From contig NZ_CP162553.1 of NCBI RefSeq assembly GCF_040939785.1, forward strand, positions 3,224,001 through 3,288,000: a stretch of DNA of 64,000 nucleotides, in the 5' to 3' direction. Origin of the DNA: Bradyrhizobium lupini. GTDB taxonomy: Bacteria; Pseudomonadota; Alphaproteobacteria; Rhizobiales; Xanthobacteraceae. A program made the position numbers and the translations under genes. Below, one piece after another: positions 9,302-18,968 of this stretch (its first letter is position 1; the number at the start of each line of letters is the position of its first letter). Below the pieces are notes generated by a model. It did not search any database, was not told the origin of the DNA, and saw nothing but the letters and a program-made list of their open reading frames with translations.

Positions 9302-10105
9302 ATGGCGAGCAGCGAGCGGATCATCGTCCAGGCGATCAAGCGCTATTGCGCGAACCATGGCATCGCGCTCGATGTCCGCGCCGATGGCTGGCTGCTCGCG
9401 ATGCGCCGGGGCGAGCAGCGCCACTTCGCGTTCGGCTACGACATCGGCCTCAACAGCGCCATCGCGCACCGCCTGGCCAACGACAAATCGGCCACCGCCG
9501 AGGTGCTCGCGCTCGAGGGCGTGCCCTGCATTCCCCATCGCCTGTTCCTCAACCCCAAGTTGGGCGAGAAGGTTGTCGGCGTTGGCTGGCGAGAGGCAAT
9601 GCTGGCGCTGCTTGGCGACAATCCGCAAGGCGTGGTGGTGAAGCCGAACGAGGGGACGTCGGGACGATCCGTCTTCAGGGTCACGACGGAAACAGAGCTC
9701 GATCATGCCGCTGACGAAGCCTTTTCGATGAGCGCCGGACTCGTGATCTCGCCCTATGCCGTGATCGAGGACGAAGTTCGCGTGGTCCTGCTCGATGATG
9801 TGCCACTCGTCGTCTACAGCAAGCAGCGTGGCTCGGATTGGCGGCACAATCTCGATGCAGGGGCAAAGCCCGTGCTGATGCAGGACGGCGACCTTCGCGC
9901 AGCCTGCGCAAAGCTCGCCATCGACGCCGCCAAGGCCATCGGCATCACCTTCGCCTCGATCGACCTCGTGCACGTTGACGGCGTCTGGCGCGTGCTCGAG
10001 ATCAATTCCGGCGTGATGATGGAGACGCTGGCGAAGCTGCATCCGGAGCTGGTGCAGAGGACGTACGATGCCGCGCTGGATCGGGTGTTTGGGGACGAAC
10101 ACTGA
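9302..10105 (+). CDS. small ATP-grasp domain protein
   Basis: Protein of 267 residues with an ATP-grasp fold of the RimK/cyanophycin-synthetase type, enzymes that join a carboxylate to an amine with ATP. Visible parts are VVVKPNEGTSGRSVFRV (about 113-129, ATP-binding lysine and small loop), EDEVRVVLLDDVPLVVYSKQRG (about 159-180) and the magnesium-binding end VHVDGVWRVLEINSGVMME (about 233-251, with E and N). The N-terminal part is short, so it is close to a bare ATP-grasp unit. No neighbouring amino-acid ligase or peptide gene indicates a substrate. Confidence 0.75.
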   Translation: MASSERIIVQAIKRYCANHGIALDVRADGWLLAMRRGEQRHFAFGYDIGLNSAIAHRLANDKSATAEVLALEGVPCIPHRLFLNPKLGEKVVGVGWREAMLALLGDNPQGVVVKPNEGTSGRSVFRVTTETELDHAADEAFSMSAGLVISPYAVIEDEVRVVLLDDVPLVVYSKQRGSDWRHNLDAGAKPVLMQDGDLRAACAKLAIDAAKAIGITFASIDLVHVDGVWRVLEINSGVMMETLAKLHPELVQRTYDAALDRVFGDEH

Positions 10106-10126
10106 GCGACACGCGCGCTGTCGGCT

Positions 10127-10975
10127 TCAACCGAACGGCAACCGATACGCAGCCTTCGCGTTCACGCCGAACGCCTTCTCCCGCACCTGAGGCCCGAGCT
10201 TCATCAGGCAGGCCTCCAGCGCGCCCTTGATCTCGCCATAGCTCCCCGCGAGCAGACATACCGGCCAGTCCGAGCCGAAGATCAGGCGATCCTCGCCAAA
10301 GCATGTCGCGGCGTGCGCGACGAACGGGAACAGCAGCTCCGCATTCCAGTCGCTCCAAACCGCTTCCGTCGCCAGCCCCGAGACCTTGCACCAGACATTG
10401 CCGCACGCCGCGAGTGCCGCGATGCCATTGGACCATTCGTCGCTTCCACCATCGGCAATCGGCGGCTTGGCTGCGTGGTCGAGCACGAAGCGCGCCTGCG
10501 GGAACGCTTGCGCGGTTGCGATCGCGGCCGGCAGCTCGCGGATGCGGACCAGGAAATCGTAGGCGAGATCGTGCGCGAACACGGCCGTGAGGCCGCGCTG
10601 GACGTCCTCGCGCAACAACCACTCCGGATCGGCCTCGTCATGGACCTGGTGGCGGATGCCGACCAGCTTGTCGCCGCCGGGCAAAGCGCGCAGCCGGTCC
10701 AGCGTCTCGCCAAGTGCAGCGTCGGTCAGATCAGCCCAGCCGACGACGCCAATCACCGAGGGCGTCGCATCCGCGATCCGCAAGAATTCCTCGGTCTCCG
10801 CCAGGGCGGAGCGGCACTGCACCAGGATGCTCGCGTTGATGCCGTTGGCTTTCAAGAGCGGCGCGAGATCGGCCGGACCGAAGGCACGCCGGATCGGCGT
10901 GAGCTCGGGCGCGTCCATCCAGGGATAGTCGGCGCGCGCGGGATCCCAGAAATGCTGGTGAGCGTCGACGATCAT
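10127..10975 (-). CDS. amidohydrolase-family lactonase (L-fuconolactonase type)
   Basis: Metal-dependent hydrolase of 282 residues of the amidohydrolase_2 / COG3618 group, which contains L-fucono-1,5-lactonase and related sugar lactonases. Motifs: N-terminal metal site DAHQHFWDP (residues 4-12), RFVLDHAAKPP (central His) and RLIFGSDWPVC (C-terminal Asp). The length is typical. It is the last gene of the leftward sugar operon, just after an aldose-dehydrogenase-like aldo/keto reductase, so the pair probably forms an oxidation step (aldose to lactone to aldonate). The exact sugar is an inference from context. Confidence 0.78.
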   Translation of the reverse strand: MIVDAHQHFWDPARADYPWMDAPELTPIRRAFGPADLAPLLKANGINASILVQCRSALAETEEFLRIADATPSVIGVVGWADLTDAALGETLDRLRALPGGDKLVGIRHQVHDEADPEWLLREDVQRGLTAVFAHDLAYDFLVRIRELPAAIATAQAFPQARFVLDHAAKPPIADGGSDEWSNGIAALAACGNVWCKVSGLATEAVWSDWNAELLFPFVAHAATCFGEDRLIFGSDWPVCLLAGSYGEIKGALEACLMKLGPQVREKAFGVNAKAAYRLPFG

Positions 10976-10978
10976 GCC

Positions 10979-11982
10979 TTACGCTCCGCCCGGCAATGGC
11001 GCGCGGGCATCGACGAATTTTCGCCCACGCAGCTCCTGCCAGAACGCCGCCGGCACTGCCATCTCCAACATCGTGATGTTGTCGGCAATTTCCGCGGCAT
11101 TGCGCCCGCCCGTCACGGCGACCGTGACTGCCGGATGGGCCATGCAGAACTGCAGCGCGGCGGCTTTCAGCTCGGTGCCGTGCTTGCGGCAGAGCTCGCG
11201 AGCGCGAGCGCGCGGGCGACGAGTGCCGCATCGGCATCCTGATAATTGAACTTCGCGCCCGTGTGCGGATTGGCCAGGATGCCGCTGTTGTAGATGCCGC
11301 CGAGCAGGATGCCGATATTCTTCGCCGCGCACACCGGGAACAGCGCATCCAGCGCGCCCTGGTCGAGCAGCGTGTAGCGGCCGGCGAGCAGGAAGCAGTC
11401 GACCGGAACGGCCTCTGCAAACCGGACCAGCATGTCCGACTGGTTCATGCCGGCACCGATCGCCTTGACGGTACCGTCCCCGCGCAGGCGCTGGAGCGCG
11501 CGAAAGGCGCCGGCGACGGCGTCGTCGTAATGATCGTCGGGATCATGCACGAGCAGGACATCGACGCGGTCGAGCCCAAGCCGCGCCAGGCTTTCCTCCA
11601 CCGACCGCATCACGCCGTCATAACTGAAATCGAACACCGGCCGCTCGCGCGGCGTACCCTTGTAATGCTCGTCCTCGGCGGCAGCGCCATCGGGCGCACG
11701 CAGTAGACGGCCGACCTTGGTCGAGATCGCGTGGGAGTCACGGGACTGTTGCCGCAGGAATGCGCCAAGGCGTCGCTCCGCGAGGCCAAAGCCGTAGAGC
11801 GGCGCGGTGTCGAAGAAGCGGATTCCGAGCGACCAGGCGCTGGCGATGGTCGCTTCCGCATCGGCATCGCTGACGGGGGTGAACAATCCGCCGAGCGGGG
11901 CAGAACCGAGGCCGAATGAGGTGACATCGAGCGAGCCGAGCCGCGACCTTTTCATTCCCATTGCCTCAACAGTCCTCCCCAA
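10979..11982 (-). pseudogene. aldo/keto reductase (aldose 1-dehydrogenase type), frameshifted
   Basis: The first frame (from 11982) reads most of an aldo/keto reductase: DVTSFGLGSAPLGG, DTAPLYGFGLAE (catalytic Tyr), STKVGRLL (catalytic Lys), DVLLVHDPDD (catalytic His) and IGAGMNQSDML. It leaves frame in a GC-rich GCGAGC-type repeat at about 11188-11225 and stops at 11167. The missing C terminus (ELCRKHGTELKAAALQFCMAHPAV, then VTGGRNAAEI) is open in another frame to 10979. Adding one base restores a product of about 330 residues, close to D-threo-aldose 1-dehydrogenase (L-fucose dehydrogenase) family members. The start may be the second Met (MGMKRSRL). Slippage in the repeat or a sequencing indel would both fit. 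Confidence 0.83.
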
Positions 11983-12058
11983 CAGCCAAAATCATCTCTC
12001 CCGCTTGCGAAAAGCGCAAGCGGGAGAGGCAGGCAGGAGCGCGGGGCTGGCGACGCTC

Positions 12059-12991
12059 CTACTTCAACATCTGCGCAACGTTGTCCTTGGTCACGAGATC
12101 GAGGCCGGTATAAACGATCTCCGGCACCTTCTCGCCCTTCTTGATGGCGAGCAGCGTGTCCATCGCCTTCTCGCCCATCTCGAACGGACGCTGGCCGACC
12201 AGCGCATTGGCGTAGCCATCGCGCAACAGCTCGAGCTGCATCTTCAGCGTATCGGCCACGACAAGCGTGAACTTGCCGGAATCGATATCCTTCTTGTACC
12301 TGGACGCGAAGGCCTTGAAGCCTTCGGGGGCGAACATCGGCCAGCCGCCGATGGGAACGATTGCGGCGAGGTCGGGCGTCGCGGTACGCATGTCAGTCAT
12401 CTGCTGAACCGCCAGCGCGGGATCGTCGTTGCAGAACGTTGGAGAGCCCGCGACCTCGGTCCATTTCGAGCCCTTCAGCGCCTCGCGCACGCCGTCAACG
12501 CGTTCGGCGAGGTTCTTGGCGCCGGGACCACCCGAAACCATGGCGTATTTGCCGCCGTCGGGCCGCAGCTTCAGGAGCTCCTTGCCGAGGGCGACGCCGA
12601 ACTCCTTGTTGTTGGTGCCGATATAGGCGATGCGCTTGGCGCCGGGCGCATCGGCGTCGAAGGTGATGACAGGGATGCCGGCCGCGGTCGCCGCGTCGAT
12701 CGACTTGGTCATCGCCGCGACGTCGGCAACCGAGATGGCGAGGCCGTCGACCTTCTGGGTGACGAAGTCCTGGATGATCTGGGCCTGCGTCGCCGGCTCG
12801 TGCTCGACCGGCCCCTTGTAGATGCACTCGATATTGCCGAGCTCCTTGGCACGCTTCAGGCAGCCGTCGCGCGCGAAGTCGAAGAACGGATTGTTCATCG
12901 CCTTGGGCACGATCACGAACCGGTAGTTTGCGGCAAACGCCGGCGTAGCCATCATCGCCACCGCGATGCCGGCAAGTAGAAATTTCCTCAT
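12059..12991 (-). CDS. sugar ABC transporter periplasmic binding protein
   Basis: Periplasmic substrate-binding protein of the RbsB/peripla_BP_4 class, 310 residues. A signal peptide (MRKFLLAGIAVAMMATPAFA) leads into the first lobe (YRFVIVPKAMNNPFFDFARDG), where sugar-binding aromatics and charged residues usually lie, followed by VDGLAISVADVAAMTKSID and IPVITFDADAPGAKRIAYIG. The start is set at the ATG preceding the signal peptide; an upstream in-frame Met (MEET) is less likely. It is the third transporter gene after the ATPase and permease in a xylose-type operon, so a pentose is the probable ligand, though rhizobial members also bind fructose or fucose. Confidence 0.86.
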   Translation of the reverse strand: MRKFLLAGIAVAMMATPAFAANYRFVIVPKAMNNPFFDFARDGCLKRAKELGNIECIYKGPVEHEPATQAQIIQDFVTQKVDGLAISVADVAAMTKSIDAATAAGIPVITFDADAPGAKRIAYIGTNNKEFGVALGKELLKLRPDGGKYAMVSGGPGAKNLAERVDGVREALKGSKWTEVAGSPTFCNDDPALAVQQMTDMRTATPDLAAIVPIGGWPMFAPEGFKAFASRYKKDIDSGKFTLVVADTLKMQLELLRDGYANALVGQRPFEMGEKAMDTLLAIKKGEKVPEIVYTGLDLVTKDNVAQMLK

Positions 12992-13085
12992 CGTCTCCTC
13001 CACCCTTCTTTGGCGCCTGTCCTCTCAAGATCGTCCGGGAAGTGGACAGGCGGCATTTTCGTTGCCGTCCCGGAACGACGTCGTT

Positions 13086-14168
13086 TCAGATCATCCGCGA
13101 GCGGATGCGGTCGACCAATACGGCCAGGATGATGATCACGCCCACCAGCGTCTGCTGCCAGTAGGAGCTGACCTGGGCGAGCACGAGGCCGTTGCGGATC
13201 ACCTCGAGCAGCACGCAGCCGACGATGGCGCCGAGTGGACCACCGATGCCGCCGGCGAGATTGGCACCGCCGATGACGGCCGCAGCGATCACGTTGAGCT
13301 CGTAGGACGTCGCCATGTTGGCCGGCGCCGATCCGAGCCAGCCCGAGATGATGATGCCCTGGAGGCCTGCGGCGAGCGCGCAGATCACATAAACCTCGAT
13401 CTTCACCCGCACGACCGGGATGCCGGTGAGTTCGGCCGCCTTCTCGTTACCGCCGAGCGCGAACACGTGACGGCCGAACGAGCTGTGGTGCAGCACCACG
13501 GCCATCGCCAGCGCGAGGACGATCAGATAAATGAATGGCACGGGCACGCCGAGCACGTCGCCGGAGGTGAGCGCGTAGAAATAACCGGCATCCGGGGCAC
13601 CGGGAAAGCTGCCCCGTCCGTTGGAGACGACATAGCCGAGCCCGCGCACGATCGAGAGCATGCCGAGGGTGGTGACGAACGGCGACAGGCCGAGCACCGC
13701 GATACAGAAGCCGTTGACGAGGCCGGCGAGCAGCGCGACGCCGAGGCCGGCGAGGAGCGAGACCACCAGGATCAGGCCAGGGACATTGGCGAGCACGGTC
13801 TTGCCGTCGGCCGCCATGTGCACGAACAGGGATCCCGCCGGCGAGCCGGGCGCCGACAGCTCGGTCATCACCATCGAGGTGATCATGGCGGAGAAGCACA
13901 TCATCGAGCCGACCGAGAGATCGATGCCGCCGGTGATGATCACGAAGGTGACGCCGAGGGTAGCGATAGCGATGAAGGAGAAATTCTTCGCCACGTTCTG
14001 CATGTTGCCCTCGGTGAAGAAGTACGGGCTGGCGAAATGCATGACCACCAGCAACACCGCCAGCGCGAGCAGGACATAGCCGGTCTGGGACGCGAAAATG
14101 CCGCGCTGCCACCATCTAATCTTGCCGATGTTCGAGAAGGTGATCGGAGATTCCATGGGCATGGCCAT
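13086..14168 (-). CDS. sugar ABC transporter permease
   Basis: Inner-membrane permease of the RbsC/XylH/FrcC family (BPD_transp_2), 360 residues with about ten hydrophobic helices. Family landmarks are TFVIITGGIDLSVGSMMCFSAM (about 80-100), LVNGFCIAVLGLSPFVTTLGML, ALGGNEKAAELTGIPV (cytoplasmic EAA-like coupling loop) and VIGGANLAGGIGGPLGAIVG. The start at 14168 overlaps the stop of the ATPase gene by one base (TGATG), showing translational coupling. It forms the channel that pairs with the ATPase upstream and the binding protein downstream. Confidence 0.88.
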   Translation of the reverse strand: MAMPMESPITFSNIGKIRWWQRGIFASQTGYVLLALAVLLVVMHFASPYFFTEGNMQNVAKNFSFIAIATLGVTFVIITGGIDLSVGSMMCFSAMITSMVMTELSAPGSPAGSLFVHMAADGKTVLANVPGLILVVSLLAGLGVALLAGLVNGFCIAVLGLSPFVTTLGMLSIVRGLGYVVSNGRGSFPGAPDAGYFYALTSGDVLGVPVPFIYLIVLALAMAVVLHHSSFGRHVFALGGNEKAAELTGIPVVRVKIEVYVICALAAGLQGIIISGWLGSAPANMATSYELNVIAAAVIGGANLAGGIGGPLGAIVGCVLLEVIRNGLVLAQVSSYWQQTLVGVIIILAVLVDRIRSRMI

Positions 14169-14926
14169 CACGCCGCCTCCTTCGCGCCGGTGATCAGGGC
14201 GGTGACTTCCTCGGGGGAGGTCTGGTGGATGGGCTTGTCGGCCCGCTTTTCGCCGCGGCGCATGACGATGACGCGATCGCACACCGCGAACACGTCGGGC
14301 ATGCGGTGCGAGATCAGCATCACGGCAACGCCCTGCTCCTTCAGCCGGTGAATCAGGCCGAGCACCTGCTCGACCTGGCGGACCGAGATCGCGGCCGTCG
14401 GCTCGTCCATCATCACCAGCTTCGCGTTGGAGAGCCGCGTCCGCGCGATCGCAACCGCCTGGCGCTGGCCGCCCGACATCTGCTTGACGAGATCGTCGGG
14501 GCGCGTTTCCGAGCGCAGCTCGCCGAACAGCTCCAGTGCACGCGCCGCCATTGCCTTGTGGTCGAGCAACGCGAACGGCCCGATCCTGCGCTTTAGCTCG
14601 CGGCCGAGAAAGACGTTGGCCGCTGCGGTGAGATTGTCGGCGAGCGCAAGGTCCTGATAGACCACCTCGATGCCGACGCCGCGGGCATCGATGGGCCGGT
14701 TGAAATGAACCGCGCTGCCCGCGAAGCGGATTTCGCCGTGGCTGGGGCGGAAATTGCCGGCGATGATCTTGACCAGCGTCGACTTGCCCGCGCCGTTGTC
14801 GCCCATCAGGCCGACGACCTCGCCGGGAAGGACCTGCATGTCGACATCATGCAGCGCGCGGATCGCGCCGAACTCCTTGCCGATGCCGGCCAGCTCGAGG
14901 ACCGGTGTCGCTTGTGCATTTGTCAT
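14168..14926 (-). CDS. sugar ABC transporter ATP-binding protein, single-domain
   Basis: ATPase of 252 residues with Walker A GDNGAGKSTLVKI (about 42-54), signature MSGGQRQAVAIAR (about 149-161) and Walker B LVMMDEPTAA (about 168-177). Most pentose importers (XylG, RbsA, AraG) use about 500 residues with two fused ABC domains; this one has a single domain, as in the rhizobial FrcA fructose/mannose system, and so must act as a homodimer. It is placed right after xylA and coupled to the permease. Confidence 0.87.
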   Translation of the reverse strand: MTNAQATPVLELAGIGKEFGAIRALHDVDMQVLPGEVVGLMGDNGAGKSTLVKIIAGNFRPSHGEIRFAGSAVHFNRPIDARGVGIEVVYQDLALADNLTAAANVFLGRELKRRIGPFALLDHKAMAARALELFGELRSETRPDDLVKQMSGGQRQAVAIARTRLSNAKLVMMDEPTAAISVRQVEQVLGLIHRLKEQGVAVMLISHRMPDVFAVCDRVIVMRRGEKRADKPIHQTSPEEVTALITGAKEAA

Positions 14927-14938
14927 CAGCGGCCTTCC

Positions 14939-16261
14939 TCAGACGTAGCGGTTGACGAGGGATTCCAGATATTCCTGCCGGCCCGAGCGCGGCTGCGGGT
15001 CAAAGCCCGGGCCGTGCGCGCGGTCGGCAAGTTCGGCAAGCGAGCGCTGGCCGCCGAGAATGGCGCGGCCTTCAGGCCCGGCCCATCCCTCGTAGCGTTT
15101 CGCGAGCGGCCCAGTGAGCACGCCGGCGTCGAGCATGTCCGCAGCGGCGAGCAACGCCCGCGCGCAGGCATCCATCGAGCCGACATGGGCATGGATCAGA
15201 TCGTCGGGATCGATCGACTGGCGGCGGATCTTGGCGTCGAAATTGAGCCCGCCGGAGCTGAAGCCACCGCGGCTCAGGAGCTCGTGGAACACCAGGGCAA
15301 GCTCGGGCACGTTCATCGCGAACTGGTCAGTGTCCCAGCCGAGCAGATCGTCGCCGCGGTTGATGTCGAGCGAGCCGAACACACCCAGCGCCTCCGCCAG
15401 CGCGACCTCGTGATGGAAGGAGTGGCCGGCGAGGATGGCGTGGTTCTGCTCGATGTTGAGCTTGACGTCCTTCAGCAGGTCGTAACGCGCGAGGAAGCCG
15501 TAGCAGGTGGCGACGTCGAAATCATATTGGTGCTTGGTCGGCTCCTTCGGCTTCGGCTCGATCAGGATCGGTCCCTTGAAGCCGATCTTGTGCTTGTGCT
15601 CGACCACCAGCGAGACGAAGCGGCCGAGCTGGTCGAGCTCGCGCTTGAGATCGGTGTTGAGCAGCGTCTCGTAGCCCTCGCGCCCGCCCCACAGCACGTA
15701 GTTCTGGCCGCCGAGCCTGTGCGTCACCTCCAGCGCGGCGCGGACCTGGCCGGCGGCATAGGTGAATATCTCCGGGTCTGGATTGGTGGCCGCGCCCGCC
15801 ATGTAGCGGCGATGCGTGAACAAATTGGCGGTGCCCCAGAGCAGGCGCACCTTGCTTGCGGCCATCTTCGCTTCGAACAGATCGGCGATGGCATTGAGGT
15901 TGGCAACAGATTCGCCAAGCGACTTGCCTTCCGGCGCCGCATCGACGTCGTGGAAGGTGAAGAAGGGCACGTCGAGCAGGCGAAACAGCTCGAAGGCGAC
16001 GTCGGCCTTCGCGCGCGCCTGCGCCATCGCATCGGCGCCGTGATGCCAGGGCCGCAGGAACGTCTCGCCGCCAAAGGGATCGCCGCCGGGCCAGCACAAC
16101 GAGTGCCAATAGCAGACCGCAAAGCGCAGATGGTCTTCCATCCTGCGGCCATGGACGAGGCGGTCCTTGTCGTACCAGCGGAAGGCAGGCGTGTTGCCGG
16201 CATCTCCGCCGGCGAAGGCGACAGGTACACTTGTATCGAAGAATTTCACTGACGCAGTCAC
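14939..16261 (-). CDS. xylA: xylose isomerase
   Basis: Converts D-xylose to D-xylulose in the cytoplasm; 440 residues, the length of the longer class II enzymes. Motifs include [13 protein letters not shown] (catalytic His/Asp, about 100-112), [57 protein letters not shown] (metal Glu and Lys), [17 protein letters not shown] and [18 protein letters not shown]. It begins with GTG at 16261, directly abutting the TGA of xylB (TGA|GTG), so the two are translationally linked. It is part of the leftward pentose operon. Confidence 0.95.
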   Translation of the reverse strand: MTASVKFFDTSVPVAFAGGDAGNTPAFRWYDKDRLVHGRRMEDHLRFAVCYWHSLCWPGGDPFGGETFLRPWHHGADAMAQARAKADVAFELFRLLDVPFFTFHDVDAAPEGKSLGESVANLNAIADLFEAKMAASKVRLLWGTANLFTHRRYMAGAATNPDPEIFTYAAGQVRAALEVTHRLGGQNYVLWGGREGYETLLNTDLKRELDQLGRFVSLVVEHKHKIGFKGPILIEPKPKEPTKHQYDFDVATCYGFLARYDLLKDVKLNIEQNHAILAGHSFHHEVALAEALGVFGSLDINRGDDLLGWDTDQFAMNVPELALVFHELLSRGGFSSGGLNFDAKIRRQSIDPDDLIHAHVGSMDACARALLAAADMLDAGVLTGPLAKRYEGWAGPEGRAILGGQRSLAELADRAHGPGFDPQPRSGRQEYLESLVNRYV

Positions 16262-17716
16262 TCAGGCACACTCCTTCAACGCGGGATAAAGTTCGCGCCA
16301 GCGGCGATAGGCCTCGTCATAGGCCGCGCTGACCGATGCGCGAGGCGTAAAGCTCGCGAGCCGCCGCGGACGGGTGCAAACCGCAGCCGCGTTTTCGCCG
16401 GTGGCGGCGAGCCGGCCGAGCCTGGCGGCGCCGAGCGCCGCACCGACCTCGCCCTCCTCGACGCGATGGACGGGAATGCCGAGCACATCGGCGCAGATCT
16501 GCGCCCACAGCGGCGAGCGCGAGCCGCCGCCGACGAGATCAACCTCGGCAAGCGGTCCGCCGGCCGCGCTCAGCGCCGCCAGATTGTCGCGCGCAGCGAA
16601 GGCGACGCCTTCGAGGACGGCCTGAACGATCTGGGAGCGCCCGGTCGCACCGCGCAGGCCGACGAAGGCACCGCTGGCGGCGGCATCGTTGTGCGGCGTG
16701 CGCTCGCCGTCGAGATAAGGCAGGAATTTGACCGGACTCGGTCCATCGACGCGCTCGCCGAGCGGCGCCAGCAGCGCTGGCGCCGGCGTCTCCATCACGC
16801 CCGCGAGCCAGGCCAGCGAAGCCGCCGCCGACAACATCACGCCCATCTGATGCCAGCGGCCGGGCAGCGCGTGACAGAACGCATGGACCGCCGAGGCCGG
16901 CGCCGGTGCAAACCGATCGGTGACGCGGAACACCACGCCTGAGGTTCCCAGAGACAGAAACGCATCGCCCGGCGCGATGGCGCCGAGCCCGATCGCGCTC
17001 GCGGCATTATCGCCGGCGCCGCCGGCGACCACGACATCCCTAGTCATGCCCCAGCGTTGAGCGTAGTCCGGCGCGAGCGTCGCGCTGACGTCGCTGCCCT
17101 CGACCAGGCGTGGCATGTGATGGAGATCGAGCCCGGTGGCATGCAGCAGCAGGGGCGACCAGCGGCGCAGACCGACGTCGAGCCATAGCGTGCCGGCCCC
17201 GTCCGACATGTCCTCGACCATCTCGCCGGTCAGGCGATAGCGGACATAGGCCTTCGGCAGCAGCACCTTTGCGACGCGCGCGAAGATTTTCGGCTCGTGC
17301 CTGGCGACCCAGAGCAGCTTCGGCGCGGTGAAGCCGGGCATGGCCAGATTGCCGGCGATCGTATGCAACGACGGGCAGCGCCGCTCCAGCGCGACGCATT
17401 CGGCATGCGAGCGACCGTCGTTCCAGAGGATCGCGGGACGCAGCGGCGCTCCGTCCTCGTCCAGCAGCGTCGCGCCATGCATCTGGCCGGATAGTCCGAT
17501 GCTGCGCACCCGCGCGACCTCGCGGGGATGGCGGGCGGCAAGATCGTCGACCGCGCCGACCGCCGCATCGACCCAGGCATCGGGATCCTGCTCGGACCAC
17601 AGCAGCGCCGGATGCGACAGCGCAAGCTCGCGCGCCGCCGTCGCGACAACAGCGCCGGCTTCGCTGACGAGCACCGCTTTCACACCCGATGTGCCGATGT
17701 CGATTCCGAGATACAC
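16262..17716 (-). CDS. xylB: xylulokinase
   Basis: FGGY-family sugar kinase, 484 residues, phosphorylating D-xylulose to xylulose 5-phosphate. It opens with the ATP-binding motif YLGIDIGTSGVKAVLV, continues with SEQDPDAWVDA, LSGQMHGATLLD (substrate loop) and LWNDGRSHAEC (catalytic Asp region), and has the C-terminal VVAGGAGDNAASAIGLG and FLPYLDGERTPHNDA motifs of xylulokinases. The frame is open to 17755, but a strong ribosome site (GGGAGGA, six bases away) precedes the GTG at 17716, which also puts the family N terminus at residue 1. It is the first catabolic gene after the LacI regulator. Confidence 0.93.
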   Translation of the reverse strand: MYLGIDIGTSGVKAVLVSEAGAVVATAARELALSHPALLWSEQDPDAWVDAAVGAVDDLAARHPREVARVRSIGLSGQMHGATLLDEDGAPLRPAILWNDGRSHAECVALERRCPSLHTIAGNLAMPGFTAPKLLWVARHEPKIFARVAKVLLPKAYVRYRLTGEMVEDMSDGAGTLWLDVGLRRWSPLLLHATGLDLHHMPRLVEGSDVSATLAPDYAQRWGMTRDVVVAGGAGDNAASAIGLGAIAPGDAFLSLGTSGVVFRVTDRFAPAPASAVHAFCHALPGRWHQMGVMLSAAASLAWLAGVMETPAPALLAPLGERVDGPSPVKFLPYLDGERTPHNDAAASGAFVGLRGATGRSQIVQAVLEGVAFAARDNLAALSAAGGPLAEVDLVGGGSRSPLWAQICADVLGIPVHRVEEGEVGAALGAARLGRLAATGENAAAVCTRPRRLASFTPRASVSAAYDEAYRRWRELYPALKECA

Positions 17717-17798
17717 GCCGTCCTCCCTTTCGCCTGTTGCGGTGCGCGAACTCAAAGTCGCCTTACCCGCAACGGGTCGTTTTGAATTCCACCTGCCG

Positions 17799-18857
17799 CT
17801 AAGGCAGATTGTCCCGCATCACGATGTCGATCCTGATCTTCTCCTGTTCGCGCAAGATCGGCTCACCACGGGCGAGCGCGAGCAGCACACGTACGGCGGC
17901 GCGCGCTTCATGTCCGGGGTTCTGCGAAATCGCGGCATGCATCACGCCCTGCAGCAGCAGCCGACGCGTCAACGCGGTGAGGTCGTGTCCGACGAACACC
18001 GCCTGCTTGTCGCGACTGGCATCGCTCAACGCCTTTTCATTCAACGCGTTGGCGACGCCTTGCGTACCGGCGCCGACATTATAAAGACCCACGATGTCGG
18101 CATGCCGGCTCAACAGCCGCGTCAACACCTGCTCCGAACGCGCGTCCTCGTCGCGCCCTTCGAGCACCGGCAGCACGCTGAGGCCGGGGAATTCCGACGC
18201 CATCACCTGGTTGAAGCCAAAAATGCGCTCGGCATGATCGCGCAGGCCCTGCGAGCCCGCGACGATCGCGACCTTGCCGGACTTTTGTCCGACCAGCCGC
18301 CCGACCAGCGCGCCGGCAGTCCGCCCCGCAGCAATGTTGTCGATGCCGACATAATGGTGCCGGCGCGACGACGGCACGTCCGAGACCAGCGTCACGACCT
18401 TGGCGCCGGCATCGACGAGATCGTCGATCGCGGCGCGGACCCTGGGATGATCCAGCGCCACCACAGCGACACCGTCGTAATCATCCGCGAGCCCTTCCAG
18501 GGATGCCGCGAGCATGGACGGATCGAACACGTCGGTCGCGACGGTCTCGACGCCGAGGCGGCGGGACGACAACCAGCCCGACATCTCGCCGAGATAATCC
18601 TGGATCTGCTGCATGAACGGGTTCGGCCCCGACGGCATCACGAAGGCGAAACGGCGGGCGCGGCCGCGGGCGAGCTCGGCGGCGGCCACGTGCGGCTGGA
18701 ACGAATTGCGCTCGATCGCCTCCTTGACGCGCCGGACCGTATCCGGCCGCACGCCCGGCCGATTGTGCAGGACGCGGTCCACCGTCGCGAGGCTGACGCC
18801 GGCCTGGCGGGCGATGTCCTTCAGCGTCAGCGCGGTCGTGGTGAGCGTCTCGGCCAT
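17799..18857 (-). CDS. LacI-family transcriptional regulator of the pentose operon
   Basis: Regulator of 352 residues. An N-terminal LacI helix-turn-helix is clear (TLKDIARQAGVSLATVDRVLHNRPGV, about residues 11-36, with hinge ERNSFQPHVAAAELARGRAR), followed by a periplasmic-binding-protein-like sugar sensor (about 65-345). It reads in the same direction as xylB with an 82-base gap, so it heads the operon. The likely role is repression of xylB-xylA and the transporter until the sugar or a sugar phosphate binds. I find no convincing LacI palindrome with a central CG in the gap. Confidence 0.88.
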   Translation of the reverse strand: MAETLTTTALTLKDIARQAGVSLATVDRVLHNRPGVRPDTVRRVKEAIERNSFQPHVAAAELARGRARRFAFVMPSGPNPFMQQIQDYLGEMSGWLSSRRLGVETVATDVFDPSMLAASLEGLADDYDGVAVVALDHPRVRAAIDDLVDAGAKVVTLVSDVPSSRRHHYVGIDNIAAGRTAGALVGRLVGQKSGKVAIVAGSQGLRDHAERIFGFNQVMASEFPGLSVLPVLEGRDEDARSEQVLTRLLSRHADIVGLYNVGAGTQGVANALNEKALSDASRDKQAVFVGHDLTALTRRLLLQGVMHAAISQNPGHEARAAVRVLLALARGEPILREQEKIRIDIVMRDNLP

Positions 18858-18968
18858 GGCTGAAGGCTAGCAGAGGTGTTTTGAGGTACGCAACTCATTT
18901 TGAGAGGCGGCAGCATTTTCCCGCAGCTCAGCCCAGGAACAGCCTTTCCCGTCCGCCGTTGCCGCCCT

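Noticed and set aside
17717..17798. A LacI operator in the gap before xylB (ACCCG-TTG-CGGGT on the minus strand)
   Set aside because: The palindrome is only 5 + 5 bases and lacks the central CG typical of LacI-family sites; too weak to list.
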